Below, one piece after another: positions 21,760 through 36,371 of a DNA stretch of 64,000 bases. Source of the DNA: Jaminaea rosea. Taxonomy: Eukaryota > Basidiomycota > Exobasidiomycetes > Microstromatales. A program made the translations under genes and the position numbers. How positions within the stretch are numbered: the first letter of the stretch is position 1; each line of letters begins with the position of its first letter. Below the pieces are notes generated by a model. That model was given only the letters and a program-made list of their open reading frames with translations, did no database searches and had not been told where the DNA came from. The stretch lies in contig NW_020289989.1 of the NCBI RefSeq assembly GCF_003144245.1, positions 248,001-312,000 on the forward strand, given 5' to 3'.

Positions 21760-22968
21760 TCAACGACCAGGCGCCCGAGGAAGACCTCGAGAGGCGACGG
21801 CTGCGGACGACGTTGATGCGCGGAGGACAGGCGCTGATGGTGGAGAAAAGCTGGTGGTGAGCTTCCTGTCTCTAGCTAAGCGAGTGAGCACGAACTCACG
21901 ATCTTCAAGGTCAATGCCCCTCTGCCTAGAGCTCCTCCTTTCCTCATCGATTAAGTTGGCCAGCGTTGCGAAGAGATTGGCCGGTGTTCCGTAGAGATTG
22001 GCCAGCGTTGCGTACGCATTGGCCAGTGTTGCGTTCGCTACAGCTTTGACACTGTGCTCTTTATCGATGAGCTTCAGTACTGGGGTCCTCTGCCCTCTTG
22101 AATGACCAACTTGACTGCGGCGCACGCTTGGATCAGCAGACGAAGCCTAAAGGGTCAAGGATGCTCCTTGGTTTGAGATTGGCGTGCCAAGTAGCAGACG
22201 AGTTTTGCACAAGTTCTCGGCAATCAGCTCTGAGTCGTAGAGCGTAGTAGGGGCCCCGGTCACGATGGACAGGCGAACCCCCGAGCGGATGAGCTTGAGA
22301 TGAGCTGGAGCTTGACAAAGACGAGAGCGGCGAGGCTGGTTATGTGTGCGGGGGTAGAATGTAGCTTGGTGCGTGGGTGTGACGAGGCAGATGGGCTGTG
22401 GGTGTGGTTGGAGTCGCTCGCTGCTTCGGGCAGGTCGTTGTCTTATTTGAGGACAGGGGTGAGTGCGTCGAGCTGAGTGGGATGGAGAGAGGGAGAAGAG
22501 ATGAGCTGCGAGGTGGGCAGAGCTTTTGTACCCTGCGAGTCCGAGCGAGTGAGGCTTTTGCGGAAGCAAATGGTTGAGTGGGACAAAGCGATGCGCATGA
22601 GTCATCTTTGCGGCGAGTCAGGAACCGCGAGCGAAGCGCTTGAACAATTTCGGCGGCGAGCGAGGTATCGCAGAAGAAGACATTCTTTCCTCGCGGCGGC
22701 ACTAAGGTGGTGCGCAGCGGCTGCGGATCGATCAGGGCTGCAGCAGCGACCGAAGAGATCCAGAGGTCGAGTTGCTGAGCGAGCTGAGAGGCAGGCCTAG
22801 CCTTGAGCACCTTATCAAGACACCGGCGAAACTGACGAGGGTCAAGGGCAATGCTGAGCCAATGTCGAGGCTGAGCCTCATCACTCGGTGCCACTGCAGC
22901 TTAGTCTTCACGTCGACGGCAACGAAAGTCGGCCTCTTATTGCCAAGATTCGAAGGAGAATGTACCAT
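21760..22968 (-). pseudogene. Interrupted coding-like frames upstream of the 20995-21759 reading frame
   Basis: Several minus-strand stretches look protein-like but do not join: about 21760-22138 (with LIDEERRSSRQRGIDLEDRE), about 22147-22330 (LIRSGVRLSIVTGAPTTLYD), and about 22620-22890 (RHWLSIALDPRQFRRCLDKV). An ATG at 22968 opens MVHSPSNLGNKRPTFVAVDV, then its frame loses sense near 22893 while another frame picks up. I see no splice pair that rescues all pieces. A relic of a lineage-specific gene is the simplest reading; a many-exon gene is the alternative. Confidence 0.3.
21956..22039. repeat. 21-base coding-type minisatellite, four copies
   Basis: There are four adjacent units of 21 bases beginning TTGGCC, diverged at several positions. 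Because 21 is a multiple of three, the minus strand reads a seven-residue repeat, ATLANAY / ATLANLY / GTPANLF / ATLANLI, inside one of the coding-like minus frames. Confidence 0.85.
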
Positions 22969-23488
22969 TTTCTCACAACGAGCGCGAGGAACATCCAGTC
23001 AGCAAGGTAGCAAGCAACTCGGATCTCGTAGGGAAGTGATTGAAAGCTAGGATGAATGCGACGGGAGACAAGGCGTGGCAGCCGTCTGGAGATCAGTCCC
23101 CTAATCGAAGGCATCACGGCTGTCTGCGCTCTGACCATTAAGCGTATCCCTCTGTCCATCGAGCATTCCCCTTTGAGCAGGAACACATAGCAAGAGCGAA
23201 GCAGCACATTGACCGTGACATTCGTTGACGCTGCGACTGGACGATCGCCCTCTTCTCGCTGTACGCGAGCACCGAGAGCGCAGCCGGTTGGCCTCGCACC
23301 ACCACGCGTCCCGGCACGCGCTTCACGCGTCTCGTGTAAATTACCTGGCGCGCCCTGCGAAATGGGCGCGCCCTGCGAGTAGGCCGCGCCTCTCAACTCG
23401 ACGGAGCCTCGGACTCGTGTGTGTGTGCGTGTGCGTCTGCGTCTGTTGTTCTCACCACCACCATCTTCATCTCTGTCCTCACGCAGCG
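22969..23488. promoter_or_regulatory. Upstream region of mcm6
   Basis: The last 200 bases before the mcm6 start hold two ACGCGT boxes and a direct repeat of GGCGCGCCCTGCGA (23347-23360 and 23365-23378). A GTGT-rich tract sits at about 23418-23432. Nothing coding is supported. Confidence 0.5.
23304..23330. promoter_or_regulatory. Pair of MCB (ACGCGT) boxes upstream of mcm6
   Basis: ACGCGT occurs at 23304-23309 and 23325-23330, about 160-185 bases before the mcm6 ATG. In yeasts this sequence binds the MBF complex and drives G1/S transcription of replication genes. Function here is inferred from that knowledge. Confidence 0.6.
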
Positions 23489-26727
<3,239 letters not shown>

Positions 26728-27030
26728 TCCGCGTCCAACTTCTCTCCTTGTTACCCCTGTCCCTTTACGTCGCTCCTTCTGTACTATTGGTCTCGCTTTT
26801 CTTTTGCTTCTTCGAATTGCAATCAGTTCCCGTAGCCCGCCTGTCCTGGAGCAGGTGCCAGTGCGCGTCGCCCGCGCTCATCAACAAGGAGGGCGGCAAT
26901 CTACGAGGAGTGAGATGGTCCAACTTCTACCCGCATTGGAAGGAGGTTTCCACTTGGTGCGCTAGCCCTCAACTGTCTTCCTCGCCATCCTCCTTTCTCT
27001 TCGATCGCAAGCCTCGATCTGTCCTCACAC
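26728..27030. other. Intergenic between mcm6 and the seven-span protein gene
   Basis: This 303-base gap between two genes on the same strand is T- and C-rich. It contains the mcm6 3' flank and the next leader, with no other feature seen. Confidence 0.5.
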
Positions 27031-30000
27031 ATGACAAGCTCGCCCGTCTCTACGTGGGCGATTCTTGCCATGGCCGATGCGTCGGCGTCGCTTCTCGTCA
27101 GCCTCGTTGTCGGCGCTGTAGCAGTCCGCCGCCACTTGAGCAGCAGCAAAGTGCGACAGCCCGCGCTCCTCTCTGCTACGCTCCTTGATCCACTGGTCCA
27201 CATCATCAGCACTGCTGCGCTACTCCCTCTCGTGGTCATCACTTCTCGGCAGCAGCCCGTCCCAGTCAGCCCGATGGTGACACCGGTTTCAAGCTTCCTT
27301 ACCACGTCAGTCTTACTGGTTCAGCCGTTTTACGTCGCTGGAGCTGCGAGTAGCGCTCTAGTAGGTAGCACGAAAGTCGCAACGCCCGCGATGCGCCCTT
27401 TGCATTGGCTGCCACTCGCAACATGTAGCATCGCGTTGGCTCTTGCCGTACTGCTCCCCTGGTCAGCCATCGCCGGCGACAACGCTAGGCACATTGCCCT
27501 CGTCGTGCTCCTCTTCACCGCCCTGGTCTTCAATACAGCCTGCCTGGCCAGCCTCTTTGCTCTCCTGCAGTGGTCGCGCTTACGAAGGAAAGGCGTGGCC
27601 CGCAGCATCCAACCTCACGAAGGCGAGGAAAGGAAGTGCCAAATCTCTACCAGCCTGCCCGACATCACTGCACCCTCCCTCTCCTTCAATTCGATGCTCT
27701 TCACACCTCATCGCTTCCAAGCAGCGCAGGATGACTTCGAGATGATGCTTCAGCAGGCAAGGCGCCCTGATGTGGCCGTCAATGAGCCGCCTTCACGTCA
27801 GCCCTCAGACTGCACTGCTTCTCAGCACCACACAATCACAGCCCCTAGCCCTCACTCCTCGTCTGCTCGCACCACACCTTGCCGGGACTTGACACTCGGC
27901 GAGACTTCACCAGAGTGCGATGATCAGCGCCCGGCTCACGACCCCTTTGGCGTCCTTTGCGCCCTTGATCTGGCAAGTCGCGCTGGTCGCGAGCTTGAGA
28001 GCGAGTCGGCGGCCAAGGGTGCTTCGCTGAGACTCTGCCTCGCCCTCATAAGCGCCTGGATCTCTGTGGGGACGGCTGTGCCTTGGCTTCTTCATCCGCT
28101 CGTTGCTGGGCGAAGCAAAGGGCCTACGCCTCTTGCACTTCCTCAGCTCTTCTTCTTTGGCGCGTCTACATCAGGTGAGCTCGTGAATCGCGCGTTCTGG
28201 TCGGAGAACAAGCAAAGCTGACCGATACCTTCGCACTGCCCGCAGCCCTGCTTCCAGCCTTTTACGCAGTCTACGAGTTGCGCTGCAAAGCTCAAAGCAT
28301 GCCCAAATGTCCTCCACTTCGCCTACGTCGTCGCCCCGCATCAGTCCCCTACGCGCCAACCCACTGGCACGCTGGCCTCGTCATCAAAGATCGCGTCGCC
28401 TCAGCGCGCAGCCTCTGGCGTCGAGCAAGCAGCGTAGCTTTTGCGCATCGACCACGTCTCGAGGTACTGCCTGCTGTAGGAGGAGCAGTCAATAAAGCAG
28501 CCACCTCTGCAATCAGCCTTGCAATGGACGTCGCAGGCGGCGCTCATTCCGTCGTCAACGTCGGAGCAGATCACTCGGTCCTGCTCAGCTCGCCAGGTCG
28601 CGCTCGCCATTCTGCCACACCGTTTGCTTCTCCTGCACGACTGCCTGGAGCTTACGCCCACCCAGTTGGCGATTCATTCACCATCGGTGCTCGCACCTGT
28701 CGTCAAGCGAGGGACTCTCCTGCGGACGTCGCTTTGGCGTCGGACAGCTTCCCAACACTATCCTTGCCTCACATCTCTCTGCCCCTTAGCTTGCTCTGCC
28801 CTGAGGACGCTCTGCGAGTGCGCGCCAACAATGGGAGCTGCCGACCTTCTACGGAGCCAGGTGAGACTGAAGGCGAAGAATTTCACAGCTTCACTAGCGA
28901 GGCCAGCGGCGATGTGAGCCTCGAGATGCCGACTCTGTTGAGGTCAGACGGCGACCTCGCCGGCGAAGAGGTGCAGGGACTCGATACCACCGATGAGCAG
29001 ACAATCATCCACATCGCTGCGGAGCCTTGGAGTCAGGTACCGCAAATTGCGCCACAGTCTTCCCTGACTCCTGCATACGCAGGTCACAAGCCCCCCGGCC
29101 CCCCTGCAGACGAGCCACGCTCCTGCTTCTCATCGCCTACAGCATCTTCTCTCGAGGTCGATGGATCACTGGTCTCCACCTCCCTCTGCTCGCCGCCCTC
29201 GCAGATCAAGAGACGCGGCTCTCCGCCGCCACCGCCCGCCTGCTCTTCTCCCGTGACTCTAAGCGTTCCACGTCGGCCTATGAGTTGGGTGCAGTCCGCG
29301 ACAAGTCCGTCAGCGAGGGAGAACGATGGTCTAGGAGAGCACGCGAGGAGCTCCAGTATCTCCCTCTCCCCCGGCTCGTTGCTTCGAGCAAGGAAAGGCG
29401 AACAGTGTCGCGAGGGACTGCAACCTTCTTTAGCCGGAATCGCCAACGCTCGATCGAAGGCAGCAGGGCACGAAGCATGTGTTCAAGCTGTTGCTCTGCA
29501 GAGGGAGCGGACCTGGAGTCCATCTAGTGGATCTGCCTCCTCGCCGCAGCACTCGGCGTCCCCTGCCTCTACACCGACTACGATGCTATATGGCTCTCTC
29601 GTGGAAAGATGCCAGTCTCTAGGCAGCACGCTCGGGATGCGAAAGGTGGCGGGCATGTCTACTCCTGCCGAAGTTCGAGGACGTCGCAGTCTGAGCTCTG
29701 AGCTTGGTCTGCTCACCGCAGTCTCCCCGTCCAAAGGCAACGATAAGGTTTCGCAAAGCATTGACAGGCAGGCGCACAGGATGACAAGCGACAGCCAAAT
29801 TACAGCAGGGGACCGTAGCAGCAGCACATTCTGCAGTAGCACCGAGATCGTCCTCTCACCCGATGTGTCTCTCCCCACCTCTTCTCCGGGAGAAGGGCTG
29901 ACGAGCGCCGCAGCGACCCAAACCGACTTGCCCTCGTGCTCACCTGCAGTTGAGCTGCCCTCACCATCATCGGCGCTCAGCCTCATCACGACGCCGCATG

Positions 30001-31808
30001 AGCAGGAGCAGGACGAAAGAGGTGCAGTCCGTCTCGACCTACGTGGGCTCACTCCTCTGCAGCTGCACGCCTACAAATGGCCGCACGGCAACCTTTCAAC
30101 CGTGACGGAGCAAAGCGAGGAGGGAGCGGTAACGGCAAGTGACTGGGCTGCAGCTTCGGTTGTCAATCGCTCTGGCTCAACGGAGGGGTCGCGGTCGCAG
30201 GCGAAAGGAGCCAATCGCGTACTCGCAGTCGCATGCTCAGCTCAAGGAGAGGGTAACGATGGTACAAGTAATCGATCCATTGGGTCGAATTTCAGCGCAA
30301 AGGAAAGGTACGACAGGCCTTGCCGAGGTGACACCGTTGCAGTCCCGGCCAAGCACACCATCAGCCGCATTCCTCAGACTGTCTCTCCCATCGCCGTCAC
30401 TTGCTCGACTCCTCGCCGCGCAGTGGGTCTTGACGGCGAGTACTGGCAATCGCCTCCTGCGGAGCTATCGCCCTTCACTTCAGTTCATCTCTGCGACAGC
30501 CAATCTGGCGGAGAGCCGCTCCGTCGCCACTCTGCCCCGCTTCTCAGCGCGGGAGACCACGCTCCTCCGTCCAGCTTGGTGCGGATGACCAGCCTCGACT
30601 ACGGTCTTGCCCCACCTCTTCCTCCCGTATCACCAGCACCCTCGCTCTCTGACTCCTACGAGCTCCTCCACTCGATCATCGCTTCACCTGAGCGCCGCAA
30701 ATCCCTGTCCGTCAGCAACACTCCGCCTGCACCCGTACACAGCCATGCGAGGCGACGCTCGCTGCTCCTGGCCGAGAAGCTTGGCGCTACGCGCAGGCAG
30801 AAGAGCGTTTCGGGCTTGCTGGGAATGAAGAAGCCGGCGCTCGAGAAGGATACACTCAGTCTTCCGCTTTGCAACATAGCCGTCCCGGGACAAGAGCGTG
30901 ACCTCTCGAGGGCGTGCGAGGCATGCAACCCTCGACTCTTCTACGATGATGCGACGCCTCGAGAGGTGCTCCGGCCAGCTCTGCCGCGACCTCTTACAGG
31001 CGCAATCACCCCACTGCCCGAGCAGCCGCTTCAATCCCTGCGCCTCGCGGATGACTCAATGGACCGTCGCATCGAGGCTATGGTCGAGGAGCAGTACGGA
31101 GGCGAAGAGTATCAAGACACGGTCGGGGAGCTGCAGTCGCCTGCTGGTCTCGCGACGGCCATGCATCCCCTCAACATCAAGCGCAAGACAATCACTTTCC
31201 CTACCGATCCTGCAAGCTCTTCGAACCAAGACGCAAGCTCAGCCGACACTACCGTGATAAGTCCGACGCAGCGAGCTACCAAGAGCATCTCCCTACCCGC
31301 AACGCCGCTCGTTCCCATCACCCCTGCGCGAACAGAAAACCTACGCGCTCTCGCATCGCAGGATGATGCTCTGCAGGTAGCAATTGACGCAGCGCTGCGT
31401 GGCGGCTGCCCGGCCTCTGCCAGCAAGACAACCTATCGCAATGGCCAGTCCAAGGTGACAGCGGCAGTTGGAGACCAAGAGCAAGATGAGAATGCCCCTC
31501 CAGCTTCGGTCAGGATCACTGAGCAGCGACCTCATCGCCCACCACGCCCTCCGCGCCCTTTGAGCAGCCTCATCATGAACAATGCCGCACATTCTTCCAA
31601 TGCTGCCAACGTAGGCAAGGGAACGCCATTTCGCCCACCTAGGCCAGCCTTCACGCCCAAGACGACGACGCTCGCACAGGTGCGTGCCGAGGCTGCTCCC
31701 CGAAGGCCCGCAGGAGCCAACTCGGGTGTAGCGCCCATGCCGCAACCTCGTCGCCACGTCGTCTCTATCTCGCCGGAGTGTCTGCGCAGTAATGGTGGAT
31801 GGATCTAG
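27031..31808 (+). CDS. Large seven-span membrane protein with long disordered tail, receptor-like layout
   Basis: Two exons (27031-28174 and 28246-31808) give 1,568 residues. Predicted spans by eye: about 9-31, 46-70, 83-112, 126-147, 152-181, then a hydrophilic loop of about 150 residues, then 332-356 and 368-393. The joined exon sequence gives PQLFFFGASTSALLPAFYAV in the last span, supporting the splice. After span seven comes about 1,170 residues rich in Ser, Pro, Ala and Arg, without recognisable domains, with many SP/TP sites. Five spans, a long loop, two spans and a tail is the arrangement seen in G-protein-coupled receptors with a large third loop. No family signature is recognised, so this is an architectural suggestion only. 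The gene ends 91 bases from the converging beta-mannosidase gene. Confidence 0.78.
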
Positions 31809-31899
31809 GCGCGCGCGCAGAGAGCATGACGATGGGCAATGACGTTGTGTATTCGACGGACGATGACTCGATGATTAGTGCCTCCTCTCCCTTTCCCTC

Positions 31900-34800
31900 T
31901 CACGTCTTCCGCAATAACTCAGCCAAGCTCCAAACATCAAAGTGCCCCTCCTCCTTCTGACCACCGTAGCGCTGCACGAAGCGCACGACGCGCCTTTCGC
32001 CAGGCCGAAGCCAAAAGAGATTGTTCGGCTTAGCTTTGGGCGACGAGCCGTGGTCGCGCGAGCCGGCTCGCGTATGGATGACCCTGCTCGTTTGATCCTC
32101 TTCGCGCAAAAGGACGCTTTGACGCTGCTGGCGAGAACGCCGTATCGAGCCGTGCGCCACACTCTTTGCGCCGCTATGCTCCTCCTCAAACCAGCCTAAC
32201 GTCCCTTCTGGATGGTCCAGCCAGACGTAAGGCGCCACTTTTGTGCCGGTATTGACCACCTCAAACCGACGCGTCACGCTCTTCCTTCCCTCGCTGACGC
32301 GACGATCGTCGTCCGGCTCCTTTTCGCTGCCTCGTCGGAGCTCACGTAGCTCTACTTTGCCCTGCCCTAATTCTTGCAGAGCCTTGAGCGTCGCAGGTGA
32401 AGCGAGGTTGCCGGGAGGAGTCCAGAAATCTTCCCAACTGTAGGATTCCTGCTGCGCGCCGGCCGCAGTGGAAATCGAGTCGGCCTTGACCTCAAGATGA
32501 AGCCACACCGCGGTCGTATCGACTCCTGGAGACACGTACTTGGCCAGCGGCGCAGGCGAAGTGATCACTTGCCCGCCAACGGTATCCTGCTCATTGGCCT
32601 CGCTGTCTTTCTGATCGATGTCAATCTCGTACTCTCGCGATGCACCGACGGCCTTGCCCTCCCAGTCGTACCACGTAGCCCTGACTTTGCCACCGTTAGG
32701 CGCAGTCTCCCGATCCCAGAGTGCTACCAAGCTGAGCGTTGGCTCTTCTCCGACGATTGTTGCGTTCCAATTCGCATACACCACCAGAGGAGCTTGAGCT
32801 TTTGCCATGCCATAATGCAGGGGCTTCCACCTGCCGCCAAGCTCAATGCTGGACCAGCTCGTCGAGCCAGGCCAAACGTCATTCAACTGCCAGTACACCG
32901 CGCCACTATTGCGCTGCGGTCCGATGCCGCGATGACGATACTCGAGGGTCTGGGCTTGCGCGACGTAAATGAGCTGGATGAGCTGCGTCGCATAACTCCA
33001 CTGTCTGATCTGCAGCGTGCCATTCGCCCTTGCGGCCGGCGTGGGCAAGTAAAGCTTGACCGCATCGCTCATCTGCCCTTGCCCGTCCTCCGGGAAAAAG
33101 GGGAAGGTGAGGTTGCCAGGAGGAGAATGTTTGTTGTGGCTGACGATCTGTGTGGAGTTGAAAGACCATTGTTGCGGCGCGCTGGTAGCTGGGGCCAGGA
33201 CGCGCTCGAGACCATGGGTAGACGCCATGGCATGCATGCCATACTCGTTGACCATGCGAAACGGTGACGAGAAGGTGTACGCGCTGGTGTTGAAGAATTG
33301 AGGTGCAGAGTAGCCGTAATATTCGCCCTGCGTGCGCGGGGAACAAGCGATCAGTCAGACCATCCATTCAGCGATCGCGTCTCATGCTATTCACGTTGCC
33401 GTGCACCTCATTCTTGGGGAAATCTTTGTACCTCGGCACGTACGGATCAAGCTTCTTGTACCCGTACGTCGTCGAGCTCGGAATGTACGAGTCCTTCCTG
33501 CTATGGCCCTTCACTTCACCCAGGATCACCTCATCAAAGAGCAGCTCATACTCGCGGTAGAAGCGGGTGCGATTTTCCTTGCTGACCTTGGGGCCATCAG
33601 CGACGAGGAAAAGCACGGGCTCTCCCTCATTGTTGCCTGCCCAGAGCATCTGCGATGGGTGGTGATTGAGGCGCAGGACATTCTCCCTCACCTCGTGCCG
33701 GACGCTCTCCAAGAAGGGCGGATTGATTGGATACATCGAATCGGCAAAGATGGTTTCGGACCAGAGCATGATGCCCTTTTCGTCGCAGAGGTCGTAAAGA
33801 GCGTCGGGTTGATAGATCCCGCCTCCCCAGATCCGGATCAGATTGCCTCCCGTGGCGAGCACCGATGAGGTGAGCCAGTCGATTGAGTCGAGGGAGACAC
33901 GCGGCGCAAATGTATCGAGAGGGATGAGGTTGGCACCGTGCGTGTAGACGGGCTTGCCGTTGACTTCAACCTGCCAGTGTGAGCCGGGAGCCCAGCCTCG
34001 TGCTACCTCAGCGGTCGTGACTGGCTCTTGATTGACGACAATCGTGCGGAAGCCTGTACGTTTGCGCCATGATGTGCGGGTGTCGCGGAGACGAGGAGCG
34101 GTGAGGCCCATCTCGACGTCGTAGAGGGTAGGCTTGCCATGACGTGCTGGCCACCACAGGTCGGGTGCGTTAGGCCCTGTAGCGGGAACCTTCATCGTCG
34201 CCCATACGCCTTCATTGAGACCCGCCCGCAGAGGACGGGAGAGGGTAACGTTGGTGGCAGCATGCTTCGTGCCGAGCACAGTGATGTCGAGTTGCGCGCC
34301 AGGCAGGTCATGCAGGGCGTAAATGTCCATCGTAGCATTGACGATCCAGGAAGCATGCTGATTGGGAGGCAAGTTGTTGAAGCTGCCCTCGCGGTACACG
34401 TCGAGCGAGGAGCGGGCGACGAAGAGCGAGGTACTGTTACCGTCGACGGATGTTCGATTGGCGTCATTCTCGTCGTCTAGTCCCACGATGTATGCAGGCC
34501 TGACCGGCCCGGTGGGCAAATACGCTGGCCCCCAGTCCCAGCCAAAGTCGCTCTGCCCTTTGCGTATATCCTGCCGGTACGGATACTGATAGGTTTGAGC
34601 AAGCCCGTCAGGCCACGGAGTGTGAGGATGGTCTATACTCGCCTGCTTCGAGTAATTGGCAGCGCTCTGGAAGATCAACGTGAGGTTGGACCCGATGCTC
34701 GCCGCATCCTTGAGAAGCGGCGTGGCATTGAGAAAGAGGTACTCGCGAAACTCATTGTCCGTCACCGCGAGAGGTTCGCCGCCCACGAAGATTTTGCAGA

Positions 34801-35491
34801 CCGTGTCCAGACCGCGAAAGAAGAGGAGCAGCTCTTTGTGGGCAGAGATGGCTTTGGCTAGCGGGAGGAGCGAGGCGGTCCAAGTCCATGTGTCGTTGAT
34901 GATCCAGCGAGCAGGACCCTCGTCGAGCTCGATGCTTGGCTCGCGGATGGTGCCCGCCTGTATGAGATCGAGATGAGCTTGAGAGGGAAAGAGGGCTGGG
35001 ATTTCGATTGATCCATTGAAATTGGTCAGGTGCCAGTTCAGGCCAGCGGCTGGCGAGAGGGTGTCGTCGCCAAGGCTTGCATGGGCGAGGGATTGAGTAG
35101 ACTGAGTCCATGCCAGTGGTAGCGGCCACGCGTGCGATTCGGTCGACGAGAGTGGATAGACCTTTGGGCCTTCGACTGGGTGGTAAAGGGAATCGTACGC
35201 GTGCGGCGAAGAGCCAGATTTGGGCAGGACCTTCGGAAGGGCGCTGGCCATGGCCATAAGAGCCACCAAGACGAGTAGGGCGAATGCAGCGGTCATGTTG
35301 CGCACGGTCGTGGTTGAGGAGAAGGAGTCTCGCTCGCTCGCACGGCGCTTCTCATCATCGATGCCCTCGTCGCCATTCCTCGGGGCGGCACGGCCCGATA
35401 GCAGAGGTTGGGCCTCTTCCGCATAACCATTGCGGCTCCAGAACGCTTGTGACCCAGCGGAAGAGTTCCACGGCCACCACGACCCACTCAT
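31900..35491 (-). CDS. Beta-mannosidase (glycoside hydrolase family 2), N-terminally membrane-anchored
   Basis: Two minus-strand exons (35491-33395, then 33327-31900) give 1,174 residues. The enzyme removes terminal beta-1,4-mannose from mannans and N-glycan remnants. After a 66-residue charged N-terminus there is one hydrophobic segment (about 67-86), suggesting a type II membrane anchor rather than a cleaved signal. GH2 signatures include DLWWPARHGKPTLYDVEMGL, GANLIPLDTF, GGNLIRIWGGGIYQPDALYD, the acid/base Glu in LWAGNNEGE (about E622), and the nucleophile Glu in MVNEYGMHAM (about E727), which lies just after the splice. Several NxS/T sites fit a secretory-pathway protein. The 67-base intron has GTGAAT/CAG ends and joins codons cleanly. 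The remaining C-terminal beta-sandwich domains are diverged. The gene is divergent from the small cysteine-rich secreted protein gene. Confidence 0.93.
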
Positions 35492-35902
35492 CTTGCGGGG
35501 ATGTCCAGTCGACTGCGGTCAATGATCACCACGCGATGAATGTGAGCATCGACGGCCACTAGACCCCTGCCGAACGGTGACGTTGTGTCTCGTACGCGGA
35601 GTGCGAGTGGTGCGGAGTCAAGCCACATCCAGTCGCCGCGCCGCTGCTCTCCTCTGGTGCCCCGCCCCGCCGGTGAGCCGTCCATGCAGGCACGAGCGGA
35701 CAAACAGATCGGGCGGAGTCAAGTCGATTGAGTGGAGCAGCAAGTCGATTCCATTTCGAATTGGGAGTCTCGGCCTTCTCCTCCTTGGCGGGGCAAGGCG
35801 AGGGGCAGGCGAATGGTCGCCGGTCGAGAAGTCCGTCATATAAGGGCTTGAGGGAGGCGCGACTATCCCCTGCTTCCTTCCATCACCCCCACTGCGACCA
35901 AC
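35492..35902. promoter_or_regulatory. Divergent promoter of beta-mannosidase and a small secreted protein
   Basis: This 411-base gap lies between divergent starts. A TATA-like CATATAAGGG occurs near 35837, about 65 bases before the secreted-protein ATG. A repeated GTCAAGTCGATT/GCAAGTCGATT pair lies at about 35717-35751. Confidence 0.45.
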
Positions 35903-36371
35903 ATGCGCTTCACCTTGCTCCTCATCTCCGCGGCCGCCCTCGCCCTCACCGTCTCCGCCACGCCTCTGGACCCTGAGCTCCACCAGCTCGCAGCACGTGG
36001 AGCCTGCAGTGGCGGTATCAATGTATGCTGCTCATCATCCTCGGTCAGCTGCAGCGGTAACGTCTGCAAGGCTTGCTGCAATGGGACGTGCGGCTGCTTC
36101 TACTCAAAGGGATCATCGTGTGGAAGCAACTTCCCTTGCACTGATGTGTGAGTGCACGCCCGCGGCGAAGATGAGGCTACGGCGAAGCTGACTAGACGTC
36201 TGCTCCCCTTGCGACAGCACGAAGCCCGACTTTGCCACGACCAACGGCCAGTGCACGGCTCCCAGCGGTGGCAACACCGGATCGACGGGGGGAAGCACCG
36301 GATCAACGGGCAGCACCTCGTCGCGATGTGCACGCCTCTCTCCCGCTCTCAGGCGCTTCTTTAACTGCTGA
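35903..36371 (+). CDS. Small cysteine-rich secreted protein, effector-like
   Basis: Two exons (35903-36147 and 36218-36371) give 132 residues. The signal peptide MRFTLLLISAAALALTVSA is followed by a short pro-region (TPLDPELHQLAARGA) and a dense cysteine block: CSGGINVCCSSSSVSCSGNV, then CKACCNGTCGCFY. The second exon adds a Gly/Ser/Thr repeat linker (TGSTGGSTGSTGST) and a short Arg/Phe tail ending in Cys. The layout of signal, pro-peptide, Cys-rich core and low-complexity tail is that of small secreted fungal proteins, some of which act as effectors or surface-active peptides. No named family is recognised. The splice is supported by GTGAGT/CAG ends and by an open second exon. The C-terminal exon is less certain than the first. 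Confidence 0.75.

Noticed and set aside
32497-33267. Plus-strand open frame opposite beta-mannosidase exon 2
   Set aside because: It is the shadow of the GH2 coding exon, which has the catalytic glutamate context and proper splice to exon 1.
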